This document shows, one piece after another, positions 1 to 8,387 of a stretch of DNA of 64,000 nucleotides (position 1 is the first letter of the stretch; the number at the start of each line of letters is the position of its first letter). Position numbers and translations under genes: made by a program. Below the pieces are notes generated by a model, which searched no databases, was not told where the DNA came from, and saw only the letters and a program-made list of their open reading frames with translations. Source of the DNA: Nocardia sputorum (GTDB taxonomy: Bacteria; Actinomycetota; Actinomycetes; Mycobacteriales; Mycobacteriaceae); NCBI RefSeq assembly GCF_027924405.1, contig NZ_AP026978.1:4278001-4342000 (forward strand), given 5' to 3'.

Positions 1-573
1 CGCGGTTATTTGTGTCACCTCTGGGGTGTCGACAGGAAGCGGATGGCATGCGCAGCCGGGCACCGGCAGGAACGGGTGGCGGGAGACCGTGAGGTCGGCC
101 AAATCGATGATGAGCAAGGCACGGACGGTTCTCGGCTGTCGCCCGGTCGCGCAGCGTTGGTACTCGTCTGCCACGAGGACCGCCACGAGCTTGCCTGCTT
201 GCCGCGTCAGCCATCGCGAGGGCTGGTCTTCCAGCGCGGCTCGGTGTTCCCGGATCAGACGCGCATAGATATCGCGCTCGACCCTGGCTTCGGTCCGGCG
301 CACGTCCGCACAACGCGGACACCCCGGTTCACCGGGCAGCTTCATTGGGCCGATGATGACCCGGCCGAGTTCGGTGTGAACCCCGAGTTGGGGTCGGTCG
401 CCGGCAGCGTCGAGGTGTGTGCTCGCCCATTTGTCGCTGACTGTGAACAAGACCGAGGGCGATGCGACGTTCATCAAATCGGCGAGCTCTGCGCGGACCG
501 CATCGGCGAGCACCCCGTCGCCGCGGACCTCCGCTACGAGCGGTGAATTTTCCGTGGTAACAGGGTTCTTCAT
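1..573 (-). CDS. TOMM cyclodehydratase / leader-peptide-binding protein (partial, runs off left edge)
   Basis: An open frame runs from ATG at 573 to base 1 (191 codons) without a stop. It contains the paired cysteine motifs of the E1-like, leader-binding cyclodehydratase domain of azole-forming RiPP pathways: GCPRC about 85 residues in, and a later HPFLPVPGCACHPLP segment. In the family this domain binds the precursor leader and delivers the core to a YcaO protein, which cyclises Cys/Ser/Thr to azolines; it is often fused to YcaO, so the missing C-terminus may hold YcaO. The start overlaps the SagB stop by 4 bp (ATGA), so it is the last visible gene of the precursor operon. The frame and motifs are seen directly. 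The YcaO fusion is inference and cannot be checked here. Confidence 0.8.
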   Translation of the reverse strand, partial: MKNPVTTENSPLVAEVRGDGVLADAVRAELADLMNVASPSVLFTVSDKWASTHLDAAGDRPQLGVHTELGRVIIGPMKLPGEPGCPRCADVRRTEARVERDIYARLIREHRAALEDQPSRWLTRQAGKLVAVLVADEYQRCATGRQPRTVRALLIIDLADLTVSRHPFLPVPGCACHPLPVDTPEVTQITA

Positions 574-1955
574 GTCGAATTCTCCCGAGATCGTTGTGCG
601 GTGCCGACGACCATGGAACCGATGCCGCACAACTGCCATGGAGCGCGGCGCGTGGCTTCGGCGAGCGCAGCGATGTCGACCGGACCCCATGCCAAGGCCC
701 CCAGCCCGAGCGCTGTCGCTACGAGATACAGGTTCTGTGTCAGAACACCGGCATTGCGGAGCATCAGGGAGTAGCCGATCTGCGCGTATTTGCGCAGTAC
801 GGAATCCTCTGCGGCGACGATCAGCAGCGCCTGCGGCGTGGCCCCACCGATCGTGGGGCCGATCGGCCGGAGAAACTGCGCGAGCGCAGGGTGCTCGCCC
901 GTTGTGACCGGACACAATGTGTGATCGACCGGACGGTAGTGATAGATGCCTTGCTCAATACCGGTGACCGCACGCGCCACCAGGTAGATCTCGATCTCGT
1001 AAGCCGCGCCGCCGGACGGGTAGGGGCGGCTGAGCTGAGCCGTCCGCGTGCGGTCGCGGGCTCCTGCAGCTCGAAACAGTAGTTCGCCGAGCTGGGTCAC
1101 CGTGACCGGGTGCGCGTCATCGAATCGGCGGCACGATCGGCGATCCTCGAGTGCTTCGGTCAGCGTCATATCGAGCTCTCGCAAGGACCGTAGATCCGGT
1201 TCGTGCAGCTTGATCGACTTATCCGTGGCGGGCGGTGGCCGAACCGGCTCCTCGCGTGCCGACGTGGTCGCGGCGAATGCTTCGGCATGCCAACCACGCC
1301 CGCTCAAGGAACTGCGGTGATGGAACCACAGTTCGTGAGCGCTCCACGGGGGCTCGTCCGAGGACGCGTCCGCCTCTGATAGCCGCGGACGGAGATGCTT
1401 CGACCAGGCGAGGTCGGCGCGGACATGATCGGCGACCGGAGCCGGGATCCCTGCCCGCGACGGAAGGAGCAGCAGTGCCGCGATCCGTACATCGTGTAGT
1501 CGGATATCGCACCAGGACGTCGGATTCTCCGAGACCAGATGCTCATGGTGGCGTCGCACGATGGTGTATTTCGACAGCTCGAGTTCTTCGGCCCGGGGCC
1601 GGAATGCGGAGGGCCGATCGAACGGCACCATGGTGTACAGCGGTGCACCCTCCCAGTCGACGGTGACGGCGAGAAGCCCTCGTGCCCAAAACGACCGGAG
1701 GACTGCTCGGACCTCCGCACCGTGCATGCGGGTGAGTTCGTCCACTGTGTGCGCGCCATGGGCGAGGGTGCGCAGCACTTCGGTTCGTGCGCGGACCCCA
1801 AGCGGAAGTGGGTGGATTCGTGGCCACGCGATCAGCGCAACAATATCTCCGCTCTTGTTGCCGGCGGACAACCCGGGGCGCAAGCAGTAGCGCTCACGGA
1901 GCTCAGCGGCGAACGGGCGGTCGGTGGCTGTCCATCCCGGAGAAGGTGCCGTCAC
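570..1955 (-). CDS. SagB-type dehydrogenase (azoline to azole oxidase)
   Basis: 461 residues from GTG at 1955. This start overlaps the upstream stop by 4 bp (GTGA); a longer frame up to 2174 lies wholly inside the neighbour and is not used. Residues about 1-240 form the poorly conserved N-terminal domain usual in SagB-like proteins. About 255-450 is a nitroreductase-fold FMN domain with DRRSCRRF, YPSGGAAYEIEIYL and a GVLTQNLYLVATALGLG helix. The family uses FMN to oxidise thiazolines/oxazolines to aromatic azoles. The context (LanB, SpaB_C protein, cyclodehydratase, precursor) fits a thiopeptide-like pathway in the cytoplasm. It most likely aromatises the single Cys48 of the adjacent precursor; that substrate assignment is inference. 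Confidence 0.85.
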   Translation of the reverse strand: MTAPSPGWTATDRPFAAELRERYCLRPGLSAGNKSGDIVALIAWPRIHPLPLGVRARTEVLRTLAHGAHTVDELTRMHGAEVRAVLRSFWARGLLAVTVDWEGAPLYTMVPFDRPSAFRPRAEELELSKYTIVRRHHEHLVSENPTSWCDIRLHDVRIAALLLLPSRAGIPAPVADHVRADLAWSKHLRPRLSEADASSDEPPWSAHELWFHHRSSLSGRGWHAEAFAATTSAREEPVRPPPATDKSIKLHEPDLRSLRELDMTLTEALEDRRSCRRFDDAHPVTVTQLGELLFRAAGARDRTRTAQLSRPYPSGGAAYEIEIYLVARAVTGIEQGIYHYRPVDHTLCPVTTGEHPALAQFLRPIGPTIGGATPQALLIVAAEDSVLRKYAQIGYSLMLRNAGVLTQNLYLVATALGLGALAWGPVDIAALAEATRRAPWQLCGIGSMVVGTAQRSRENST

Positions 1956-2920
1956 GAGCGAACTCCCACCAATTCGCCGAGCAACCGCTGGACCAGATGT
2001 CGCAGATAATGTTCCTCGTGGGGTGCCACGCCGATGCGGTTGCAAAACAGGTGCGCGCAGACATCGAGGATCGGCAAGGCTGCGCATGACGTGGTCGCGG
2101 ACACCGGAAGTTCCAGTGGTGCAGCGGCTTCTATCGCGGTCAGGTCGGCGGCGAGTTCGGTGACGGTGTCCCACCAGCGAGGAAGGGTGGAGCCGGGGGC
2201 AGCGATGACGTCGCGAACCACCTCGATGAGCCTGCCCCGCTGTCCGGTGTACCGTTCGTGGAGCAGTGCGTCATAGTCGGCGGCGACAGGGCGGAAGCTA
2301 TCCCACGGATGGTTCACCGCCCATGCGTGCAGGCTGGTGGCGTCGCGGGTCGCGGCGAGCCACGACTGCAGAATCGCGACCAAGGCGACCGCGTTGAGCT
2401 GCCCATCGGACGGAGCGGCGCTCACGATTGCTGTCGCGATTCGGCTGGATCGGCCGAAATGCTGCTCGACCGCGACGATGGCTCGTCCGGTGCCGTACCT
2501 GTCGTGTTCTCGTGCGTACTCGATGAACCGCACCGATTGATTGGGAAACAGTGTGTCCGAGAAGGTTTGCGCGCCTTCACGGGCCGCGAGCCGGTGCGCG
2601 TACGAGCGGTAGTCGCGCTGGGACAAGTGAGTGCGCGACGGGTTGACTTCGAAGAAGGTAGTCGCAGCGGAGAGAACGCCGCGGCGTATCGGGCCGGCAG
2701 CGACGCCGTGGGCAGGCAACAGCCGCAAGCGCACATGCGGACCGCCATCCCAGTAGCGGAGATAGAACCAATCCCTGATCGAGCCACCGCTCGAAAGCTC
2801 CTGGGTGAGTGGAGCGACGAGATCGGTGAGAACCGTGGTCAACGAGCCGTGATAGAAGATGTGCGCACTGACCCACGATGACGCCGCGGTTCGATCTGCC
2901 GAGAACAGTCGGCTTGTCAT
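1952..2920 (-). CDS. Thiopeptide-type bacteriocin biosynthesis domain protein (SpaB_C-like)
   Basis: 322 residues from ATG at 2920, which overlaps the LanB stop (ATGA). It carries the signature FYLRYWDGGPHVRLRL near residue 50, followed by the helical body typical of the SpaB_C/thiopeptide-ocin family. In this family the domain is either the glutamate-elimination partner of a split LanB or the [4+2] pyridine synthase of thiopeptides. Only one such gene is visible, so which job it does, or whether a second copy lies left of the window, is unresolved. Its position directly after the split LanB favours elimination. The longer frame to 3604 is rejected because it covers LanB coding sequence. Confidence 0.85.
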   Translation of the reverse strand: MTSRLFSADRTAASSWVSAHIFYHGSLTTVLTDLVAPLTQELSSGGSIRDWFYLRYWDGGPHVRLRLLPAHGVAAGPIRRGVLSAATTFFEVNPSRTHLSQRDYRSYAHRLAAREGAQTFSDTLFPNQSVRFIEYAREHDRYGTGRAIVAVEQHFGRSSRIATAIVSAAPSDGQLNAVALVAILQSWLAATRDATSLHAWAVNHPWDSFRPVAADYDALLHERYTGQRGRLIEVVRDVIAAPGSTLPRWWDTVTELAADLTAIEAAAPLELPVSATTSCAALPILDVCAHLFCNRIGVAPHEEHYLRHLVQRLLGELVGVRS

Positions 2921-5565
2921 GGCCGGGGCCCAGCGGTAGGGAGTTCGATGACGTACTCCATGACGTGCCGCAGTTGAGAGTTCGCCAGGGGCAGGGGATC
3001 TGGAAGGGCTTCCTCGAGAACGATCTGCGGCGAATCGGGAAGATTCCGGAAGGCGTCGAGGGCGGCGATGATATTGCGGACGTCGATGTACAACGGTTTG
3101 CGGCGCTTGTCGAATACCTGCTCGGTCGTGAGATATGCCCGTACGAAGAACCGCTCGGGAAGCGCCAGTTCGTGCAGCCAACCGGACAGACGGAGCAGGA
3201 ATTGCGCGTCGGTTTCGGTGCGGTGGGGGCGCGGCACGAGGCCGGTATCGATGACCCACGCCTGCCGGCAAAGGACCACTGATCCGATGCTGACTCGAGG
3301 ATGCCGGCGCACGCCGGGAGCGATCTCCCGGCCGAAGGGAGCGAACGGCGTGACGACGGATGCCCGAAAGGAGTGGAAGGCGCCGAACCACAAACACAAT
3401 GTCCGCGCTGCGGACGGCAGCAGCCGCGTGTCCATCATGCCGTTGTGGACCGGAAGCACCTGAGTGCGCAGCGCAGCGGAGTGCAGGGTCAACCGGCGGG
3501 CGTCCAACCGAATCTGCAGATCGGACATCGGGATGCACTGCTCGGCACTGCGGCGCGGCGTCACGCCGGGGTAGGCGATCGCGTACGGAGCCGCTGGAGT
3601 GCACTGATTGAATGCTGCTCCGAATATTCCTTCGATTTCCGCGAAGACGACGCCGTCCGGGTTCTCGGGGCTGACCAGCGGCCGCGGATGGTGCCCGGCG
3701 CGCTCACGGAGGTGGTGGATACGCGAGCGGTTCCGCCCCCACCCGGGGTGGATTGCGTTCAGCACGAATCGGCACTTGCCTCCCGTGTGGTCCGGCTGGA
3801 CGTAGTAGGCCACTGACGCCGATCCAGCCATCTCTTCAGGCCATTGGGACGCGGAGGCGTACACCGTCTCCGGCGAGAGTTCGATGCCGCCGGGAGTCTG
3901 CCCGGCGCGCAGTGCGGCGAGCATCTGCTGGCGCACTGAATGCATATGACGCAGCCTCGGATGCTGCCAGGGTGTATCGGGGCGGAGCAGCAGGTCGACC
4001 TGACTGCGTATCGACGGCGCTGTGACCATCAGCCGGAGGTCCGCCTCGGCGGCACTGTCGATGTCACCTCGCTGCAGGATCTGTTGCAGGTGCAGGTGCG
4101 CTTCGACGAAGGGAACACTGCGATCATCACCGAAGGCATCGCACAACAGCTCATGTACGCAGACCCGGGTGACAGTCAGCGGATCAAGAGCGGTGACAAC
4201 GCGGTTCACCGCTAGGAGATCGTGCAACGGTTCGTCCCACTCCGCTGACGACGCCGGTACGGCCGTTGCGAGCACCGCTGTTTCGTGCACCGGGGACGAG
4301 GTGAGCACCGGCTCGATCGGCGGCAGGTGTAATCGGTTGCGGATTGCTTCCACACACTGGGCGGTCCGGTATGACCATCGCCGATGACCGATTACGTCAC
4401 CCGAGGCCGGTGGACTGGCGAGCAGCCGCGCCAGCGCTTGCAACTCAGCGGTCAAATCCCAAGTGGGATGATGTACCGACAACCACGACGACAGAGCCGT
4501 GACCGGGTCCACTGTGGTATCGGCTGCCGGGCCGTCCAGTATCAGCACATCGGCATCGATGAGCTTGCCGAAGAGCGCGGCTGCGCTGGAGCGGTCGATG
4601 CCGAGATGGTTCGACATATCCCGCACTGCCGCGTCGAGCGGACGTGCGGGGCGCGTCGCACCGAGTTCGGATACCACGGCGTCCACCAGCGGAGTCACCC
4701 GAACGGAGACGACCGCCTCCCGCTGTGTGACAAGGAGGATGTGCTCGCCGACCCGGGTCGCTGTGGGGTTGACCCGCACAGTCAGGTGCGGCCTGACCCG
4801 CGGGTGATCCGCTACTCTTGCCGCGATCGAGCCGATCAGCCGGGCTTCCAGGTCGACGACGAAAGCCGGTGCGAGGTTTTGGACTGGAGATGCTGTGGCG
4901 TCGCCGGTCCAATCGACCTCCGCCGCAATGGTGAAACCACTGTAGAGTGTTGTTTTCGTCGCCGCACGGACGACGAATTTGCAAACGCGTTCCAGTTTAC
5001 GGCGTTTGGGCGCTATGCCTCTGGCAAGCCAGAGTTCGACCTCGGCGGCAAGGGGCTCGCTGCTGGCCGCGATACCGCGGCGAACACAGTCGTAGCCGGC
5101 CAGTCGAGCAAGCACCGTGCTCAGCCGCTCCCGCTCCGCCGCGACGGTGTTTTCCAGTTTCGAGAGGGCATCATGCAGCTCACCGAGCGTTTGCTGCCAG
5201 AGCTCGACCTCGGCCACGAGTCGCGCCGGAATCGCAGTCCGAAGCTCCGGATTCCATTCGTCCCCGCTGAGTCGTCGCTGATTGTGAATCGACCGTCTCA
5301 GGCCGATGAGTCGGCGACGACGAATGTCGCTCGGGGGCAGCACGCCTATGACCTCGTACAGCTGGTCGCCCAGCACTACACCTCGGCCGGTGAGCGCCCT
5401 TTGCAAGCCGTGAATCTGTGCGAGCGCAGCGTAGGTGGCGTTCGAGCGGAGGCCGGTGAGCGCCTCGGCAGGCAATGCCGCGATCCTGGCGATCGCCAGT
5501 GGGCGAAGCGTCGCGGTTCCGCCTCGAGTGGACCTCGAAGGTTGTTCGCGCACCTGGAAAGACAT
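2917..5565 (-). CDS. LanB-type dehydratase, glutamylation subunit
   Basis: 882 residues from ATG at 5565, preceded by a GAGGACGGGG ribosome-binding stretch; an in-frame ATG at 5628 lies very close to the upstream hairpin and is less likely. Features of the lantibiotic-dehydratase N-domain include an N-terminal arm near FQVREQPSRS, KFVVRAATKTTLYSGF around residue 220, and YYVQPDHTGGKCRFVLN in the last third. No SpaB_C domain is fused; that domain is the next gene, as in thiopeptide clusters. The family glutamylates Ser/Thr of the core using glutamyl-tRNA, giving dehydroalanine/dehydrobutyrine after elimination. The presumed substrate is the 50-residue peptide 120 bp upstream. Confidence 0.87.
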   Translation of the reverse strand: MSFQVREQPSRSTRGGTATLRPLAIARIAALPAEALTGLRSNATYAALAQIHGLQRALTGRGVVLGDQLYEVIGVLPPSDIRRRRLIGLRRSIHNQRRLSGDEWNPELRTAIPARLVAEVELWQQTLGELHDALSKLENTVAAERERLSTVLARLAGYDCVRRGIAASSEPLAAEVELWLARGIAPKRRKLERVCKFVVRAATKTTLYSGFTIAAEVDWTGDATASPVQNLAPAFVVDLEARLIGSIAARVADHPRVRPHLTVRVNPTATRVGEHILLVTQREAVVSVRVTPLVDAVVSELGATRPARPLDAAVRDMSNHLGIDRSSAAALFGKLIDADVLILDGPAADTTVDPVTALSSWLSVHHPTWDLTAELQALARLLASPPASGDVIGHRRWSYRTAQCVEAIRNRLHLPPIEPVLTSSPVHETAVLATAVPASSAEWDEPLHDLLAVNRVVTALDPLTVTRVCVHELLCDAFGDDRSVPFVEAHLHLQQILQRGDIDSAAEADLRLMVTAPSIRSQVDLLLRPDTPWQHPRLRHMHSVRQQMLAALRAGQTPGGIELSPETVYASASQWPEEMAGSASVAYYVQPDHTGGKCRFVLNAIHPGWGRNRSRIHHLRERAGHHPRPLVSPENPDGVVFAEIEGIFGAAFNQCTPAAPYAIAYPGVTPRRSAEQCIPMSDLQIRLDARRLTLHSAALRTQVLPVHNGMMDTRLLPSAARTLCLWFGAFHSFRASVVTPFAPFGREIAPGVRRHPRVSIGSVVLCRQAWVIDTGLVPRPHRTETDAQFLLRLSGWLHELALPERFFVRAYLTTEQVFDKRRKPLYIDVRNIIAALDAFRNLPDSPQIVLEEALPDPLPLANSQLRHVMEYVIELPTAGPRP

Positions 5566-5637
5566 GATCGCCCCGTCCTCATCGCTCAGATGGAATTCGT
5601 ACTCGGTGCCGTGACGAAGAAGTAGCAAGTCGGCAGA

Positions 5638-5666
5638 CCCGGTCCCGCTTCGCGAGCGGGACCGGG
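5638..5666 (-). terminator. 12-bp perfect hairpin between precursor and LanB (attenuator-like)
   Basis: CCCGGTCCCGCT, a 5-nt loop, then AGCGGGACCGGG form a perfect 12-bp stem. It begins 18 bp past the precursor stop and ends well before the LanB start. There is no U-run, so full termination is uncertain. A partial terminator or RNA-stabilising hairpin here would raise precursor over enzyme levels, a common layout in RiPP operons (inference). Confidence 0.7.
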
Positions 5667-5684
5667 CTTCGATCTCGGCTGCTC

Positions 5685-5837
5685 TTACGAGCTGCAGCCG
5701 CCACCGGTGTTTCCATCGACCGAGGCGACCGGCTGGCTGCCGTGCGGCGCGGCGTCGCTGGTCAGGGTCTCCACCTGAAGCTCGTCGAGGAGATCGACAT
5801 CGGCGGACAGGCGGCTGAGGTTGTTGTGTGCGGGCAT
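5685..5837 (-). CDS. Putative thiopeptide-like RiPP precursor peptide, 50 aa
   Basis: ATG at 5837 follows a strong GGGGGTGA ribosome-binding site; TAA is at 5687-5685. The leader is acidic and hydrophobic, with LDELQVETLT at residues 17-26, resembling thiazolylpeptide leaders. The C-terminal part has S39, V-D-G-N-T-G-G-G, then C48, S49, S50. S39 and S49 are ten residues apart, with the only Cys immediately before S49; this matches the spacing of the two serines that build the pyridine of thiopeptides and the azole that flanks it. It is much poorer in Cys/Ser/Thr than known thiopeptide cores and contains Asp and Asn. It lies directly upstream of LanB in the same orientation. Leader cleavage site and final structure are unknown. 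Confidence 0.8.
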   Translation of the reverse strand: MPAHNNLSRLSADVDLLDELQVETLTSDAAPHGSQPVASVDGNTGGGCSS

Positions 5838-5944
5838 GATTTCACCCCCTCTTGCGTCTACCGCAGCGGTGACACACGGCAGGGCCGTGAGTGGGCATTG
5901 GCTACGTCATGCTGCAGATCTTCTGCCGCCCCCGCTGCTATTCG

Positions 5945-5974
5945 ATAGCATGACATTTCATATGCTATAGCATA
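5945..5974. promoter_or_regulatory. AT-rich operator: three ATAGCAT half-sites
   Basis: A perfect 14-bp palindrome TATGCTATAGCATA (5961-5974) is preceded by another ATAGCAT half-site at 5945-5951, also inverted relative to 5962-5968. It is a conspicuous AT island in a very GC-rich region, between the divergent precursor (start 5837) and XRE gene (start 6140). It likely binds that XRE regulator and overlaps the promoter(s) of the RiPP operon. Binding and the promoter positions are inference. Confidence 0.6.
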
Positions 5975-6139
5975 GAGCGCCGATTGGGAACCCCCGGCGA
6001 TGCAGGACCGGACATCACTTCGGGCACCCATGCGGTCACTCGCCTAGGATTCGACCGCGGCGAACGCTTCCGCTGTCGAACTCCGACCGATGCGCCCACG
6101 TCTCGGGAATCACAGGCCCTGCGCAAGAATGGACATGAC

Positions 6140-6544
6140 ATGCCGGTCAACGAACATCCGACAGAGAGACCCGGTTTCGCCGAGCGACTGAGAGTGCTCC
6201 TCGATCAGTCGGCCACCGACCCCGAGGCGCGGATCACCGTGAAGGAACTGTCGCGACGCACGAGAGCGGCAGGCGCTCCCGTGTCGGAGCCGTATCTGTA
6301 TCAGCTTCTGGACGGCCGTCGTAAGAACCCATCGCTGGCCGCTGTGCGCGCGATCGCAGCGGCGCTCGGGGTGCCGGCCGCTTACTTCGTCGACAGCGCC
6401 GAGCCCGAGTCGTTACCCCGCCAACCCGCGAGTAGCGACCTGGCCGATCTGGAGGATGAACTCCGACAGTTGAACCCCGAAAACTTCCGTCAGGTACGCG
6501 AATTCGTCGCTTTCCTCCTCGCCAGGCAGCGACTTCGAGACTGA
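6140..6544 (+). CDS. XRE-family transcriptional regulator (EspR-like), likely RiPP cluster regulator
   Basis: 134 residues from ATG at 6140; the longer frame from 5984 would run across the operator region and is not used. Residues about 10-75 form an extended helix-turn-helix with the recognition part PVSEPYLYQLLDGRRKNPSL and a following ALGVPAAYFVD, the arrangement seen in EspR-like actinobacterial regulators. The C-terminal helix (LRQLNPENFRQVREFVAFLL) probably dimerises. It is divergent from the precursor operon across a palindromic AT-rich site, so local control of the peptide cluster is a reasonable inference. No ligand-binding or kinase-target domain is visible. Confidence 0.8.
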   Translation: MPVNEHPTERPGFAERLRVLLDQSATDPEARITVKELSRRTRAAGAPVSEPYLYQLLDGRRKNPSLAAVRAIAAALGVPAAYFVDSAEPESLPRQPASSDLADLEDELRQLNPENFRQVREFVAFLLARQRLRD

Positions 6545-6729
6545 GCTGGCCGAGGTGCGGATTCGAGGTTGCATGCCGAACTACGCCGCGGCAGTGGCGG
6601 CCGTTCGCGTCCGCTCGCCCTAGGCTCCGATCAGCGGCTCGCCATCCGGCGCACCGGACAGGTTCGGCCGCCCCGGACAGGACTCGGCAGCGCCTATCGG
6701 GAGCCGCGCCGAGGCGGGGAGACTCCGGT
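6545..6729. other. Convergent intergenic region
   Basis: Spacer between the ends of the XRE gene and the membrane-protein gene. I see no convincing open frame and no strong hairpin. Confidence 0.5.
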
Positions 6730-7584
6730 TCATGTTCTGTCGAGGGACGCGCGGGCGCGGAGGTGCGCGACAGCGGATTCCGGGTCCTCGGCGAAGTAGC
6801 GGAAGGTGCGAGCCTGCGCCGGCTTGCCCAACGGCCGGCTGAAGGTGACCGGTTCGGTCAGTGACACGGTGACCGTTGTCTGGCCGGACACGGCGAGATC
6901 CGCCGCGTCGCCGTCCACGGCCGCCAGCCGGGTGTCGGGGTAGCGGCGGTGGACGCGGACGGACGCGATGCGCTCAGCGGGGATGTGGATGTCGAGAAGC
7001 GCTCCGTAACGCAGCCGCAGCGAGCCGTCGGCGCCGACGACGTGCGGGCGCACGACACAGGAGGCATGCAACGCGACGACGAAGAAGACGCCCCATACGT
7101 CGACGACGAGGACGATCGCGTGCACCGGCGGCCAAGGGATGACGTACGCGAGAGCCGCTGTCTCCACGACACAGACGACGAGGAAGCCGTACATGACGGC
7201 CGCCTGCCCAGAGGCGTACGGCACCGCCACGTCGCCGTCGCGCACACCGTGGGGCCCGCGACGAATCACCCAGCGCAGAAAGCTGGTGACGAGAGCGAAC
7301 TCGTGCGCGATGAGCTTGCGTACGACCGCGGGAACCAGATCCGCGACGGCAGCCGAGACCGCCTGACGCCAGGTCAGTGCGGCGCGGCGGTGCCGGTAGG
7401 AGTCCAGGACCAGCAGCGCGGCCGCGGCCGTCAGCACGGCGAACACCGACAGCTCCACGGCCACCCGCACGGGCGGTGCGAGGGAGATCCCCGACACCAG
7501 GCAAACGACAAGCGCCGATTCGCCGGGCAGCACCGCCGCGAACGACCACCGCACGGCCCGGCGCAGGGCCCGCAACTCCTTCAT
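6730..7584 (-). CDS. Membrane protein, four predicted TM helices, unknown function
   Basis: 284 residues from ATG at 7584, overlapping the stop of the MerR gene (ATGA), so translation is coupled. Hydrophobic stretches include VVCLVSGISLA, FAVLTAAAALLVL, YGFLVVCVVETAALAYVI and LVVDVWGVFFVVALHASCVV. The soluble C-terminal part contains GALLDIHIPAERIASVRV and ends in a short domain with TVTVSLTEPV, similar in style to PH-like/bPH membrane proteins. Being co-transcribed with a MerR regulator, it may be the regulated transporter or stress protein. I do not recognise a specific family. Confidence 0.75.
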   Translation of the reverse strand: MKELRALRRAVRWSFAAVLPGESALVVCLVSGISLAPPVRVAVELSVFAVLTAAAALLVLDSYRHRRAALTWRQAVSAAVADLVPAVVRKLIAHEFALVTSFLRWVIRRGPHGVRDGDVAVPYASGQAAVMYGFLVVCVVETAALAYVIPWPPVHAIVLVVDVWGVFFVVALHASCVVRPHVVGADGSLRLRYGALLDIHIPAERIASVRVHRRYPDTRLAAVDGDAADLAVSGQTTVTVSLTEPVTFSRPLGKPAQARTFRYFAEDPESAVAHLRARASLDRT

Positions 7585-8381
7585 CGTCCCCGCTCCTGCA
7601 GCAATGCGATGACGCGACGCATCGCCGCCGCCTGCGCCGGTGCGAAGTCCGCGAAAAACGCTTCCGCGAAACCATTTCCGCCTGTCGTCTCCGGCTGCTG
7701 ATCGCCAGGAACACGCAGCGCCTCCAGCATCCCGTCCGGCATGCTGCCGACAACGGCCCGGGCTGCCTCCTCCACCCGAGGATCGTCCTCGGGTACTCCC
7801 GACAGCTCGTCGAGCTGGGCATAGATCTCGTACGCGCGCGTCATGGCCGCCGGATCGGACCTCAGCGCGCGCACCATCCCGTCGAGCCAACCGTCACCGA
7901 TCGGTGCGCTGGTCTCCAGCAGCGCCAACAGTTCACGTTCCTTGACCGCCATCGCGGGCTCCGGCCCGGGACGCCCGGCGCAGGCACGGGCCATGTCGTC
8001 GAACAGCGCGGCGAGCGCCGGGGAGACCGGCGCGTCGGCGGACAGCCCGCCGCCCTCCTCCGCCTGCCGCAGCAGCTGCGCCAAGCGGGCGCGCCGCTGC
8101 CGGAGGGACGCCTCTTGGCGCGCCAGGTCGGCGTCCAGTTCGACGAGCACCTCCACCAAGTCCTTGCCCGCGTCCTCGGCCAGGACGTCGCGGACCTCGT
8201 CCAGGCTCAATCCCAGCTCGGTGAGCCTGCGGATGCGGGCGAGCTCGACCGCGTCGCGCAGGGAGTACCGACGGTAGCCGTTGGGTTGGCGCGGGGGTTC
8301 CGGAAGCAGTCCGATGCGGTGGTAGTGCCGCACGGCGCGGGTGGTGATGCCGACCGTGTCGGCGAGTTCTCTGATCCGCAT
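7581..8381 (-). CDS. MerR-family transcriptional regulator
   Basis: 266 residues from ATG at 8381. The N-terminus MRIRELADTVGITTRAVRHYHRIGLLPEP is the winged helix-turn-helix of MerR proteins, followed by NGYRRYSLRDAVELARIRRL and a long coiled coil (about 80-115). The C-terminal 130 residues are a helical effector domain without an obvious cysteine metal site, suggesting an organic ligand or multidrug-type sensing. It is first in a two-gene operon with a membrane protein. The start lies 6 bp from a -10-like element, so the mRNA may be leaderless; a perfect palindrome in the promoter spacer suggests autoregulation. Confidence 0.88.
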   Translation of the reverse strand: MRIRELADTVGITTRAVRHYHRIGLLPEPPRQPNGYRRYSLRDAVELARIRRLTELGLSLDEVRDVLAEDAGKDLVEVLVELDADLARQEASLRQRRARLAQLLRQAEEGGGLSADAPVSPALAALFDDMARACAGRPGPEPAMAVKERELLALLETSAPIGDGWLDGMVRALRSDPAAMTRAYEIYAQLDELSGVPEDDPRVEEAARAVVGSMPDGMLEALRVPGDQQPETTGGNGFAEAFFADFAPAQAAAMRRVIALLQERGR

Positions 8382-8387
8382 GGCATC

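Noticed and set aside
1955..2174. N-terminal extension of the SagB gene
   Set aside because: It would overlap the SpaB_C-type gene by over 200 bp; the GTG at 1955 gives a normal 4-bp overlap and a normal SagB N-terminus.
2920..3604. N-terminal extension of the SpaB_C-type gene
   Set aside because: The translated extension is the wrong frame of the LanB gene and has no family similarity; ATG at 2920 fits the coupled arrangement.
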